From G963667915 sp965197385 (GTDB taxonomy: Bacteria > Acidobacteriota > Vicinamibacteria > Vicinamibacterales > UBA823): a stretch of DNA of 64,000 nt. Positions 35,757 through 44,700 of this stretch are shown here, one piece after another (positions within the stretch are counted from its first letter, which is position 1; every line of letters starts with the position of its first letter). Under the pieces are notes generated by a model that searched no databases, was not told the origin of the DNA, and saw nothing but the letters and a program-made list of their open reading frames with translations. Both the position numbers and the translations under genes were made by a program. The stretch covers positions 248,001 through 312,000 of the forward strand of contig CBDANA010000008.1 of the NCBI GenBank assembly GCA_965197385.1, in the 5' to 3' direction.

Positions 35757-36458
35757 CTACGGAGTGTCAAACGACCCGCGCACGCGGATCACGAGCTCAC
35801 GAAGTCCCTCGGCCCAGTCGCCGCGCGACCGCGCGGCGTCGATGAACATTCCGATCCCGGCGATGCCCTCCGCGCCCGCGCGCCAGACGGCAGACAGCCG
35901 ACCGACTGTCAGTCCACCAATCGCCAGGACCGGTACGTCGGCGCGCCGGACCGCGTTCGCGAGCGCGTCGACCCCGGCCGACCGATGCCCGACAGGTTTC
36001 GACGCCGTCGGCAGAATCGCACCGAACACCGCGTAATCCAGGAGCGATCCATCGGTCAACGCGTCGGCCGCATGCACGGACTGGCCGATCAGGAAAGGGA
36101 CCGGCACCAGCGGACGAATGCGCCCCGCCGGGCAGGAGTCCGCGCGCAAGTGCACGCCCGCCGCACCAGCAGCCAAGGCCACGTCCAGCCGGTCGTTGAC
36201 AACGAGCCGACCGGACGCACGCGCCATGGCACGCACGCAGCGCGTGACCACGCCCATGAGCGTCCGACCCGACAGATCCCGTTCACGAATCTGGATGAGG
36301 TCGATGCCCGCCGCCGCGCCCGCGGCGACGAAGGCGACCAGATCATCAATCTGGCGCAGTGGGGGAGCGGATGGCGACAGGCGCCGCCGGTCGGTCACCA
36401 GACAGATCAGCGGGCGGCGTTCCAGTGGCGACGCGTGGACGGCCGCCGCGACCATCAT
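35757..36458 (-). CDS. thiE: Thiamine-phosphate synthase family protein
   Basis: A 233-residue TIM-barrel protein from ATG 36458 (ATG ATG; the frame upstream to 36530 overlaps the preceding gene). It couples hydroxymethylpyrimidine diphosphate and thiazole phosphate to thiamine phosphate. Visible landmarks are PLICLVTDRRRL, LIQIRERDLSGRTL (diphosphate-binding loop), RLVVNDRLDVALAAGAAGVH, IGQSVHAADAL, YAVFGAILPTASKP and VPVLAIGGLTVGRL. The usual GVHLGQxD is GVHLRADSC here, so TenI-like divergence is possible. No other thiamine genes are nearby. Confidence 0.8.
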   Translation of the reverse strand: MMVAAAVHASPLERRPLICLVTDRRRLSPSAPPLRQIDDLVAFVAAGAAAGIDLIQIRERDLSGRTLMGVVTRCVRAMARASGRLVVNDRLDVALAAGAAGVHLRADSCPAGRIRPLVPVPFLIGQSVHAADALTDGSLLDYAVFGAILPTASKPVGHRSAGVDALANAVRRADVPVLAIGGLTVGRLSAVWRAGAEGIAGIGMFIDAARSRGDWAEGLRELVIRVRGSFDTP

Positions 36459-36486
36459 CGTACCGCACCGGACGACCGACGCCGCG

Positions 36487-36744
36487 TCATCCGTCGATAC
36501 CCACCGGTGGACGATCGGTGACGTCGCCACTCGAGCGAACCGGCACCAGCAAGGCGACGAACTCGAAGATCCCGGCGACGAGATTGATCACGCCGACACC
36601 TGAGATCGCGCCGCGGACGAAGTTATTCTGGAGCGCGGCGTGCAAGGCTGGCACTGCCTCGGCGAACAGATTGCGATCCCAGAACGTCGACCACGGAACG
36701 ACGATGAGCACGAGGCCGACTTCGAGGAAATACGCGACGAGCAA
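36487..36744 (-). CDS. Small integral membrane protein
   Basis: An 85-residue protein with two or three hydrophobic helices (MLVAYFLEVGLVLIVVPWST, then GAISGVGVINLVAGIFEFVA and LLVPV). It is conserved in position next to thiE and TPR genes in related genomes as far as I recall, without a known function. The listed start is TTG 36744; CTG 36747 or a codon overlapping the upstream TPR stop are alternatives. It lies between the TPR gene and thiE, with 28 bp before the thiE ATG. Confidence 0.6.
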   Translation of the reverse strand: MLVAYFLEVGLVLIVVPWSTFWDRNLFAEAVPALHAALQNNFVRGAISGVGVINLVAGIFEFVALLVPVRSSGDVTDRPPVGIDG

Positions 36745-36767
36745 CAGGCGGCGCAGTGAAGGAATCG

Positions 36768-38739
36768 TCAGCCTCCGGTCACGACGCGTGCCAGCCGCTT
36801 GGCGCGCACGCTGACATCACGATACTCACCGGCGTCCGCCTGCAATTCGAGGAACACGGCGAGCGCGCGCTCTCTCTCCAGCGTGCGCTCCAGCGCATCC
36901 CCCAATTCGTAGAGCAGCGCACGCCCCTCCTCGAGGGACGGCGCCGGCGCCTCGGCCGCGCGCTCGAACCAGTAGATCGCGCGCTCGAACGTGTCGCGAT
37001 CCCGATGCAACCGCCCCAACGCAGCCGCCGACACGAACCGGTGGGCCGGCGACTTGGACGCCAGTTCCAGGGCCGTGACGGCTTCATCCAGCATGCCCAT
37101 GTCACGGTAGGTCAGCGCGAGCTTGTACTGCTGAGCCGCCAAATCCGCCGCGGTCTGTTGCGACACCGCTTCCCGGATATCCCCAAAGCTTTGGCCGGTC
37201 GCCGGCAGCGACTCCGCGCCGCCCAGTCCGGTAAGGGTTAGATCGACTTCCTCCGACCAATCCCCCGCTCCGCCCGGTGGCGCGGGGGGCGGGTCGGTCG
37301 GCATTTCAATCGAAACCGATGGCTCCTCCGAGCGCGTGATGGACGGCTCCTGCAGAGGCGGTGCGACGGGCTTCGGCCGGGAACGCGGCATGGGCGCTGA
37401 TGAAACGACCGGGCCGCTCTCGGACGGTGCCGTCGTCCCCTGCGTGTCGAGCATCAACGACAGCTGGTCACTGCCGACCGCAAGCATCGCTTCGCTGAGC
37501 CGCTGTGCGATGACCCGGTCCGGTGCGCCTTCCCCCCCCCATGACCAGCGCCCTCCGCAACCGATCGATGTGGCTCCCGACCCCAGGTTCCCGCACGGCG
37601 AGATCCTCGGAAATCACCCGCGCCTCGAGGGAACGACCTTCCTGAAGGTACGCCTCGGCCAACCTCGCCTGCGCTGCGTACAGAATCGTATCCAACCCAC
37701 CGTCGACACAGACTTCGACTAACCGCAGCAGCGTCGGCACGTGATCGGGCGCTCGCTTGCTGAACGCCTCGAGCGTGTCGGCCGCACCGCGCCAGTCGTC
37801 GACGGCGACGAACGTATCCGCAACCACCTCGATGCACACGAAGGCACCGTTCGAATCGGCGCTGGCCAGCCGGTGGCCCAGCTCGATCACCCGCGGGCGC
37901 TGCTCCGGCGACTCGGCCAGGACCCGGACGATCTCCGTCGCCGAGTCGACCTGCCCGGATTTCAGGTCGAGCTCGACGAGCGCCGTCAGCAGTTCCGGGT
38001 CGTCGCCGGCTACATCGCGCGTCAGGTAATTGCCGGCCGTCGCGAGATCGCCGCTGGCGAGCGCCGCGCGCGCAATCGCTCCGCGCACATCCGTGCTGTC
38101 CGGATCGAAGCGCGCCGCCTCACGGAGCGCCTCCAGCGCCTCCGCGTGTTGCCCCGTCTCGGTGAACTCGGCGGCCAGCTCAGTCATCCGGCTAACGGCC
38201 TTGTCGCGCTCCCCCATCTCCGCCAGGGCCCGCGTGGCGGCCAACCGCGCGTCCGTGTCGGACTCATCGACCGATCCCAGCTTGATCACGACCTCCATCC
38301 CGCCGCGCTGGTCGCCGCGCTGGAATCGTCGATCGCGCACGGCCTCGAGGTGCGCCTTGGCTTCCACGACGAGTCCCTGCTGCGCGGCGATCTCCCCGAG
38401 CCGAAGCCGGCAGGTCTCATCGTCCGGACGGATGCGAAGGATTTTCTTGTAGAGTGCGACGGCCTTCGGCAGAAAGCCGTCTTCCAGGAAGTGGTCCGCG
38501 ATCTTCGTGTACTGCGCCGCGGCGTCCTCGATCGACCCTGCCCTCACGTAGAGGTCACCGAGCGCGTTCGCCGTCGCCCAGTCATCGGGAGCCTTCTCGA
38601 CGACCTCCTGGTAAAGCGCGATGGCGTCGTCCAGCCGGCCCTGCCGCAGAAGTTTCTCGGCCTCGCGCAACGTGGCGTCCCGATCGACCCGCAGCAGCTT
38701 CGCGGCGCGGCGAAGCGAAGACTTACGCTTAGCAGTCAT
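36768..38739 (-). pseudogene. Large TPR-repeat protein, frameshift in a C9 run
   Basis: From ATG 38739 the protein contains successive TPRs: REAEKLLRQGRLDDAIALYQ, TANALGDLYVRAGSIEDAAA, KIADHFLEDGFLPKAVALYK and further helices up to SHIDRLRRALVMGG at about residue 401. Here a plus-strand run of nine C (37532-37540) puts the frame out. With eight, translation continues EGAPDRVIAQRLSEAMLAVG into a Pro-rich linker and a final TPR block (YKLALTYRDMGMLDEAVTAL, to KRLARVVTGG, stop at 36768). Intact, it would be about 656 residues and serve as a scaffold. Because the lesion is in a homopolymer it could be slippage, phase variation or a sequencing error. Confidence 0.75.
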
Positions 38740-38764
38740 GTCAAATCCGGACGGTCAATCCAGC

Positions 38765-39379
38765 CTATCGACCCAGGGATCGCGGACGAAACGAACGGCG
38801 ATGCGCCGTCGAATACCCGTGCTGCCCGACGGCGCCAAGATGCGCGGTGGTCGCGTAGCCCTTGTGCCGATCGAACCCGTAGCGCGGGTCCTGGGCATGC
38901 AGCGCTTGCATGTGGCGGTCCCGGGTGACCTTCGCGACAATCGACGCCGCCGCAATCGCGGCGCAGCGCCGATCACCGCCGACGACCCGGCGCTGTGGCA
39001 CCTCGAGGCCCGGAATCCGAAAGCCATCGACGAGGACGAAGTCCGGCAAGGGGACCAACGCCATCACCGCCTCCCGCATCGCCCGGAGCGTGGCGTTGTG
39101 GATGTTCAGGCGATCGATGACGTCGGGCGCCGCCCACGCCACGCGCCAACCGACGGCGGCATCCACGATGTCTGCGCACAGTCGCTCACGCGCGGCTGGC
39201 GTCAGTAGCTTCGAATCGCGCACGCCGACAATATGGCGAGCCGGATCCAGGATGACGGCTGCGGTGACGACCGGACCGGCCAGGCACCCTCGGCCCACCT
39301 CGTCGACTCCCGCCACGCGCGCGAAACCCAGCCGTCTGATGGCGTTCTCGATCGTTCGGCGCGCGACAGGCCGGGCCAT
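38765..39379 (-). CDS. rnhB: Ribonuclease HII
   Basis: A 204-residue protein that removes ribonucleotides from RNA-DNA hybrids. The acidic active site is seen as GVDEVGRG (Asp and Glu), RDSKLL, LVDGFRIP and ASIVAKVTRDRHM (last Asp). RYGFDRHKGYATTAHL is the conserved C-terminal substrate loop. Length is normal. It is the last gene of the ribosome/tRNA maturation cluster, 86 bp after rplS. Confidence 0.95.
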   Translation of the reverse strand: MARPVARRTIENAIRRLGFARVAGVDEVGRGCLAGPVVTAAVILDPARHIVGVRDSKLLTPAARERLCADIVDAAVGWRVAWAAPDVIDRLNIHNATLRAMREAVMALVPLPDFVLVDGFRIPGLEVPQRRVVGGDRRCAAIAAASIVAKVTRDRHMQALHAQDPRYGFDRHKGYATTAHLGAVGQHGYSTAHRRSFRPRSLGR

Positions 39380-39465
39380 TCCCCAGTCCTCGTTTCCGTC
39401 CGAGCCGCTAGCCGCCGCGTATCCCCGCGGGCCGGCGTCGGACAGCCGCCCCCAGGCACATCCGC

Positions 39466-39825
39466 TCAGGACTTGGCCGTAGACTTCGGTCTCCGCTCGC
39501 GCAGCCGCGCGGCCTTGCCCCGCAAGGCGCGCAGATAGTACAGCTTCGCTCGCCGCACCCGCGAGGATCGGACCACCTCGATGCGATCAATGATCGGCGA
39601 GTGCAAGGGAAAGATCCGCTCTACTCCCTGGCCGAACGACACCTTACGAACGGTGAACGACGCCCGCACACCACCGCGGCGCAGGCCGATGACCACACCC
39701 TCGAACACCTGCACGCGCTCCTTGTCGCCCTCCCGGACCTTCACGTGCACCCGCACGGTATCGCCCGATCGCATCGAGGGTCGCTCGATAATCTGCCGCT
39801 GCTCGATGGTGTCCATGAAGTTCAT
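39466..39825 (-). CDS. rplS: 50S ribosomal protein L19
   Basis: A 119-residue protein located at the 30S-50S interface. Diagnostic segments are SGDTVRVHVKVREGDKERVQ, FEGVVIGLRRGGVRASFTVR, GQGVERIFPLHSPIID and RRAKLYYLRALRGKAARL. The C-terminus RERRPKSTAKS is basic as usual. Its ATG overlaps the trmD stop by 4 bp (ATGA), which implies translational coupling. Confidence 0.97.
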   Translation of the reverse strand: MNFMDTIEQRQIIERPSMRSGDTVRVHVKVREGDKERVQVFEGVVIGLRRGGVRASFTVRKVSFGQGVERIFPLHSPIIDRIEVVRSSRVRRAKLYYLRALRGKAARLRERRPKSTAKS

Positions 39826-40574
39826 ACGCCGGTTCCCTTCTCCCGTTCGATCAACAAGTTCTGCAAGATGGCGCGCTCCTCGTCGTCGAGCGACGCGTCG
39901 GCGAGCAAGTCAGGCCGGCGGTCCAACGTCCGGCGCACCGCCTCTCGCTTCCGCCACTGCGCAATGTCTCCGTGGTGCCCCGACAACAGCGTCTCCGGCA
40001 CCTTCATCGCTCGCAACTCCGCGGGCTGCGTATAATGCGGGAAGTCGAGCAGTCCCCGGACGAACGACTCCGCTTCCACCGAACGCGCGTCCCCCACGAC
40101 CCCCGGCACCAGCCTGGCCACCGCGTCAACGATCACCAGCGCGGGCAACTCTCCGCCTGTCAGCACGTAATCCCCGATCGACAGTTCCTCGGTCGCCAGA
40201 TGCTCGCGCACGCGCTCGTCGACGCCTTCGTAGCGCCCGCACAGCACGACGACGCGCTCGAGCCGGCTCAGGCGCACGGCATCGGGTTGCGCGAATCGGC
40301 GCCCTTGCGGGGAGGTCAGCACAACCGCCTGCGGGGCGCCGGCTAGCGCGCGTACGGCCTCGACCGCCCTAAACAGCGGCTCGGACTTCAAGACCATCCC
40401 CGGCCCGCCGCCGTAGGGCACGTCGTCCACCGTACGATGCCGGTCGTCCGTGTAATCACGCAGATCGTGGACCTGCACGTCGATGACGCGGCGGTCCATC
40501 GCGCGACGGACCACACCTTCCTGCAGCGCCGCCTTGACCGTCCCGGGGAAAATCGTGACGATGTCGAGCCTCAT
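39822..40574 (-). CDS. trmD: tRNA (guanine-N1)-methyltransferase
   Basis: A 250-residue SPOUT-fold enzyme that makes m1G37 in tRNA. ATG 40574 (MRLDIVTIFPG) is the canonical start, overlapping the rimM stop. The AdoMet knot is intact: PYGGGPGMVLKSEPL, VLCGRYEGVDERV, SIGDYVLTGGELPALVIVDA. However, the segment that normally reads EDSF (Asp169 of the Haemophilus/E. coli enzyme, proposed as general base) reads EAESF (codon GAG), and HYTRP reads HYTQP. Arg154 (VARLVPG) is kept. Length is normal. Confidence 0.95.
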   Translation of the reverse strand: MRLDIVTIFPGTVKAALQEGVVRRAMDRRVIDVQVHDLRDYTDDRHRTVDDVPYGGGPGMVLKSEPLFRAVEAVRALAGAPQAVVLTSPQGRRFAQPDAVRLSRLERVVVLCGRYEGVDERVREHLATEELSIGDYVLTGGELPALVIVDAVARLVPGVVGDARSVEAESFVRGLLDFPHYTQPAELRAMKVPETLLSGHHGDIAQWRKREAVRRTLDRRPDLLADASLDDEERAILQNLLIEREKGTGV

Positions 40575-41149
40575 CGTGCACTCCGGCTTCGCTTCGTCAC
40601 GTTCAGGTCCAGCAGACCGTCGGGCGGATCGATCTCGATCGTTCCGGCCACCGGATCGATGCGCCGGCAAATCTCGTCCACCAGCGGCACCAGGAGCTCA
40701 TCCGATGCCGTGCACACGACCAGACGACTGCTGTCCACATCGCCCTGCACGGCCACCACCGACCCGAGCCGAGTGCCGTCGCTTGTTTCGACCGCACAGC
40801 CGATCAGCTCGTGACGGTAGAACATGCCGGCCGGCAGCGCCCGGAGCGCCGACGCCGGCACCCGCAATTCGGCGCCGACGAGGGCTTGGGCCTCATCGAT
40901 CGTCCCAACCCCTTCGAGCGCCACCATCGGGCGGCCGCGGTGGAACCGTACGGCCTGCACCGTCTTCGACTCGACCCGATCCGCGCAGCGCACCAGGAAG
41001 ACCGCGCCTTTGCGATATCGTTCGTCGGGGAAATCCGTGTCCGGATTCACGATGACTTCCCCTCGCCGGCCGTGCGTCCGCGCGATGCGGCCAACGACCA
41101 CGCCGTCAGCCCAGTCCAGCTCGTCGGCCGTCATCCGGAGACCCGTCAC
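40571..41149 (-). CDS. rimM: Ribosome maturation factor RimM
   Basis: A 192-residue protein that assists assembly of the 30S head. The N-terminal barrel is recognised from VVVGRIARTHGRRGEVIVNP and GAVFLVRCADR; the C-terminal PRC-barrel from MFYRHELIGCAVETSDGTRL and LLVPLVDEICRRIDPVAGTI. The start is GTG 41149 or, preferably by similarity, ATG 41134 (MTADELDW). Overlaps with khpA upstream and trmD downstream indicate a single operon. Confidence 0.95.
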   Translation of the reverse strand: MTGLRMTADELDWADGVVVGRIARTHGRRGEVIVNPDTDFPDERYRKGAVFLVRCADRVESKTVQAVRFHRGRPMVALEGVGTIDEAQALVGAELRVPASALRALPAGMFYRHELIGCAVETSDGTRLGSVVAVQGDVDSSRLVVCTASDELLVPLVDEICRRIDPVAGTIEIDPPDGLLDLNVTKRSRSAR

Positions 41150-41381
41150 GAAACTCCACCGCCACGGTGGCTTCCTCGAGCTCGGCCGCGGCGGCCGCCA
41201 GCGCGCGCAGGGCCGCGGCCATCCGGCCGCGCCGCCCTATCAGACGCCCGAAGTCGTCCGGCGCCGCGAATAACTCGATCGCCGATCCGCCGCGCCGTAC
41301 CGTCTCCTCGACCCGGACCGCCTCCGGCGTCTCGGCCAAGGCCCGCGCCGCAACCTCGAGAACCGCGCGGGCGCGGCTCAC
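41106..41381 (-). CDS. khpA: KH-domain RNA-binding protein KhpA
   Basis: A 91-residue single KH-domain protein (YlqC/KhpA family), always found between rpsP and rimM in this order. The RNA-binding GxxG loop appears as DFGRLIGRRGRMAAALRALA. In other bacteria it acts with KhpB on cell-division and sRNA-related transcripts. The GTG/ATG start overlaps rpsP by 4 bp; the C-terminus overlaps rimM. Confidence 0.9.
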   Translation of the reverse strand: MSRARAVLEVAARALAETPEAVRVEETVRRGGSAIELFAAPDDFGRLIGRRGRMAAALRALAAAAAELEEATVAVEFRDGSPDDGRRAGLG

Positions 41382-41650
41382 GCCGGCGCCACCTCACCCG
41401 CCGCAGCATCCGGCGACACCGGGTGCCTGGCAATCAGCGTCCGCACCGTGTCCGACGGACGCGCGCCATGCCGCAGCCAGTGTGCCAGCCGTTCGCGGTC
41501 CACCTTCACCGTCTCCGGACTCGTGCGCGGGTTGTAGTGCCCCAGAATCTCGACGAACGGGCCATCCGTGGCTCTCGCCGAATCACACACGACGACCCGA
41601 TAGATCGGCTGCTTTTTTGAACCGACCCGCCGCAAACGAATCACCAACAT
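41378..41650 (-). CDS. rpsP: 30S ribosomal protein S16
   Basis: A 90-residue protein, started at ATG 41650 (MLVIRLRRVGSKKQPIYRVV); the frame further upstream is not conserved. SARATDGPFVEILGHYNPRT is diagnostic. It is the first gene of the rpsP-khpA-rimM-trmD-rplS unit, 57 bp after ffh. Confidence 0.97.
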   Translation of the reverse strand: MLVIRLRRVGSKKQPIYRVVVCDSARATDGPFVEILGHYNPRTSPETVKVDRERLAHWLRHGARPSDTVRTLIARHPVSPDAAAGEVAPA

Positions 41651-41707
41651 GCCTGAACCCCTTCCCGTCCGTCTACCCGCTCCGACCGACCCCGACACCC
41701 CGGCGGC

Positions 41708-43084
41708 TCACGACCCGCCACCGAGCTGGTTCATGCGCTGTACCAGGCCGCGCCCGTGGCCCCGCCGAACGTTCCGCCCGGACTTGCGACGCTTCCCGGA
41801 AGCGCCGACAGTCTGCAGCATCTTCCGCACCGCCAGGAACCGCTTGAGCACCCGGTTGACCTCCTCGACCGACCGGCCGCACCCCCGAGCGATTCGGCGG
41901 CGGCGACTGCCGTCAATGAGCCGATGATACCGGCGCTCGCAACGCGTCATCGAGTTGATGATCGCTTCGACCTGGGTGAGCTGACCGTCGTCCAGTTCGC
42001 CCGACTGTGGCTTCGCCGATCCCATCCCGGGCAGCAACCCTGCCAGCTGCTCAAGCGGCCCCATCCGTCTGACCGCCTGGAGCTGATCGCGAAAATCCTC
42101 CAGCGTGAACTCGTTCCTGCGAATCTTGTGCTCGAGTCGATCGGCATCCTCTCGGGACACCGCCTGCTCCGCCTTTTCCACGAGCGAGAGCACGTCGCCC
42201 ATCCCGAGGATGCGCGACACGATCCGATCGGCGTGAAAGAGCTCCAGGTCGTCGAGCCGTTCTCCGTTCCCGACGAAGGCGATGGGAACACCAACGACCG
42301 ATACGACCGACAGCGCGGCCCCTCCGCGAGCATCCCCGTCGGCCTTGCTCAGCACCACGCCGCTCACGCCGACGCGCCGGTTGAACTCACCCGCGCTCTT
42401 GATGGCATCCTGGCCGGTCATCGCATCGGCGACGTAGAGCTGGTCGGTGGGCTCCGTCGCCACCTTGATCGCCTCCAGCTCGGCCATTAAGTCGTCGTCG
42501 ACGTGCAACCGGCCGGCCGTATCGACGACTACCACGTCGCAGCCGAGATGGCTGGCCTCGACGACCGCGCCGCGCGCACGCGCCACCGGATCGAACTCGC
42601 CCGCCGGGTCGTAGACGCGCACCCCGGCCTGTTCGGCGAGCCCGGACAACTGATCGATGGCGGCCGGCCGTCGGACGTCTGTCGACACAACCATCGGATA
42701 GCGCCCCTGGGTCGTCAGCCACCGGCCGAGCTTCGCGGCGGCGGTCGTCTTGCCGGTGCCCTGCAGCCCCATCAGCATCACCACGCCACCAGGCGCCGAG
42801 GCGGCCGACACGCGACCCGCGTCGCCGAACAGCGCGAGCATCTCGTCTCGAACGATCTTGACGACCTGCTGCGACGGCGTGAAGCTGCTCAAGACCGTCT
42901 GGTCGCGGGCCCGGTCTCTGACGCGATCGACGAACGCCTTGACGACCTTGACATTGACGTCGGCCTCCAGCAGCGCCAGACGAATCTCGCGCAGCAGGAC
43001 CTCGACGAGCTCCGGCGTCAGCCGGGCTTCGCCACGCAGCGACTTCAGTGCGTCCTGGAGACGACCGCTCAGCGATCCGAACAT
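41708..43084 (-). CDS. ffh: Signal recognition particle protein
   Basis: A 458-residue SRP54 homologue that targets membrane proteins. The N domain begins MFGSLSGRLQDALKSLRGEA; the G domain has GLQGTGKTTAAAKLGRWL, VDTAGRLHVDDDLMAELEAI and LSKADGDARGGAALSV (usual TKLDGD reads SKADGD). The Met-rich M domain follows, with MTRCERRYHRLIDGSRRRRI and ARGCGRSVEEVNRVLKRFLA. The M domain appears complete (ends NQLGGGS). Its receptor FtsY is encoded 4 kb upstream on the same strand. Confidence 0.97.
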   Translation of the reverse strand: MFGSLSGRLQDALKSLRGEARLTPELVEVLLREIRLALLEADVNVKVVKAFVDRVRDRARDQTVLSSFTPSQQVVKIVRDEMLALFGDAGRVSAASAPGGVVMLMGLQGTGKTTAAAKLGRWLTTQGRYPMVVSTDVRRPAAIDQLSGLAEQAGVRVYDPAGEFDPVARARGAVVEASHLGCDVVVVDTAGRLHVDDDLMAELEAIKVATEPTDQLYVADAMTGQDAIKSAGEFNRRVGVSGVVLSKADGDARGGAALSVVSVVGVPIAFVGNGERLDDLELFHADRIVSRILGMGDVLSLVEKAEQAVSREDADRLEHKIRRNEFTLEDFRDQLQAVRRMGPLEQLAGLLPGMGSAKPQSGELDDGQLTQVEAIINSMTRCERRYHRLIDGSRRRRIARGCGRSVEEVNRVLKRFLAVRKMLQTVGASGKRRKSGRNVRRGHGRGLVQRMNQLGGGS

Positions 43085-43184
43085 GGCGGGCTACGATTCC
43101 GCTAAGCCACTCACACGCAAACGCTTATCGTAGCGCAGCCGCTCACAGACTGTCAACGAACGGCCGGTCGGACAGCCGGTCGAG

Positions 43185-43255
43185 CAGCCCGTGGTGAAGG
43201 TCCCGCTGCATTCGACCGCCGATGCATCCCGCCGCGCAGCGCGGCCCGATCGGGC
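43185..43255. repeat. MITE-A copy 3, left half only
   Basis: Begins CAGCCCGTGGTGAAGGTCCC, continues CGCTGCATTCGACCGCCGATGC and GCATCCCGCC, then diverges. The right half and right inverted repeat are missing; the ribBA reading frame ends immediately to the right. It therefore marks a rearranged 3' boundary of ribBA. Confidence 0.75.
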
Positions 43256-44488
43256 TCAGGACGTACGACACCCGGGCCGAACCTCGGGGGCGGTACCCGG
43301 CACGTCGAAGGCCACGGACTCGACGATCGACAGTCCGTACCCCTCGAGACCGACGAATTTTCTCGGATTGTTGGTCAGGATCCGCATGGTGCGGACGCCG
43401 AGGTCGCCGAGAATCTGCGCACCGATCCCGTAATCCCGCTGGTCGAGCCCCACGCCGATCCCCGCGTTGGCCTCGAGCGTGTCGATCCCCTGATCTTGAA
43501 GCTCGTAGGCCCGAATCTGATTGGCGAGGGTCAAGCCCTGGCTATCCTGATTCAGATAGACCAGCACGCCGCTCGGCTCCTGCGCCACCCGGGCCAGGCC
43601 GGCCCTAAGCTGCCGGCCGCACCGGCAGCGGTCCGAGTGAAAGACGTCGCCGGTCAGGCATCGGGTTTGAACTCGCACGATGATGCCTTCCCCATCGCCG
43701 ATCTCGCCCCGCACGAGCGCGACATGGGTCGCCTCGTCGATCACGCTCTGGTAGGCGATGACCTGGAACTCCCCGTACTCGGTCGGGAGCTTCGCCGTCG
43801 CGATACGCCGGACGAGCCGCTCGGTCTGCATCCGATGCTCGATCAGGTCCGCGATCGTGACCATCAGTAAGTCATGGCGCTCGGCGAACATAGAGAGTTC
43901 AGGCACCCGCGCCATCGTGCCATCGTCGTTCATGATTTCGCAGATCACACCGGCCGGACTCAGGCCAGCGATCCGCGAGAGGTCAACGGCCGCCTCGGTC
44001 TGGCCCGCTCGCACGAGCACACCGCCCGCGCGGGCGCGAAGTGGAAACATGTGACCCGGACGCGCGAGATCGGCTGGCCGCGTGGCTGGATCGACGGCAA
44101 CGCGCACCGTGGCCGCGCGGTCGCCGGCCGAGATCCCGGTGCTCGTGAACTCCTTCGCCTCGATCGACACGCAGAACGCGGTGTCGAATCGGGCTGTGTT
44201 CTGCGACACCATCAGCGGGATGTTCAGCTCGTCCAGGCGCTCTGCGGTCATCGACAGGCAGATGAGCCCACGGCCGTAACGAGCCATGAAGTTGATCGCC
44301 TCTGGCGTCACCTTGTCTGCGGCAATCGTCAGATCGCCCTCATTTTCGCGGTCTTCATCGTCGACGACGATGATCATCCGGCCGGCACGCAACGTTTCCA
44401 CGGCGGCATCGATCGACGTGAACACGCCGCCTCCCGCTCGATGCGCGACCCGAAGTGCGCCGCGGCCCTTGGTTCTAAGTTTCGTCAT
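43256..44488 (-). CDS. ribBA: RibBA: DHBP synthase / GTP cyclohydrolase II with altered active sites
   Basis: A 410-residue bifunctional riboflavin enzyme. DHBP synthase half (about 15-215): DDEDRENEGDLTIAAD, STGISAGDRAATVR, RPGHMFPLRARAGGVLVRAG and NDDGTMAR. However, the conserved GHTEA is GQTEA, replacing the metal-binding His (E. coli RibB His153) by Gln. GTP cyclohydrolase II half: the zinc Cys triad RCLTGDVFHSDRCRCGRQL and the catalytic Asp/Arg (GLDQRDYG) remain, but EGRGIGL is DSQGLTL. The usual C-terminal tail is replaced by VPGTAPEVRPGCRTS next to a MITE-A fragment. Fold clearly conserved; activity of both halves questionable. Confidence 0.9.
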   Translation of the reverse strand: MTKLRTKGRGALRVAHRAGGGVFTSIDAAVETLRAGRMIIVVDDEDRENEGDLTIAADKVTPEAINFMARYGRGLICLSMTAERLDELNIPLMVSQNTARFDTAFCVSIEAKEFTSTGISAGDRAATVRVAVDPATRPADLARPGHMFPLRARAGGVLVRAGQTEAAVDLSRIAGLSPAGVICEIMNDDGTMARVPELSMFAERHDLLMVTIADLIEHRMQTERLVRRIATAKLPTEYGEFQVIAYQSVIDEATHVALVRGEIGDGEGIIVRVQTRCLTGDVFHSDRCRCGRQLRAGLARVAQEPSGVLVYLNQDSQGLTLANQIRAYELQDQGIDTLEANAGIGVGLDQRDYGIGAQILGDLGVRTMRILTNNPRKFVGLEGYGLSIVESVAFDVPGTAPEVRPGCRTS

Positions 44489-44534
44489 CGTGTCCTCGAC
44501 GGTCCGGAACGGCTCACGCCGGCCCGTGGCCTGG

Positions 44535-44700
44535 CAGCCCGTGGTGAACGTCCCGCTGCATCCGACCGACGCTGCCTCCCGCGTGGCTACGTGACTCCTC
44601 GGCTCAATATTCCCGATATGTTCCTCATCGCGCCTTGCCAGGCCGACCGCGGCTTTGGTTCAGCGGTCTCGGTGCGACGCCGGACCTTCACCACGGACGG
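44535..44700. repeat. MITE-A copy 4, between ribE and ribBA
   Basis: A 166-bp diverged copy: left end CAGCCCGTGGTGAACGTCCC, right end GACCTTCACCACGGACGG followed by CTAG (44701-44704). About 20 bp of the interior is missing compared with full copies. The last codons and stop of ribE lie inside its right end. Confidence 0.8.
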
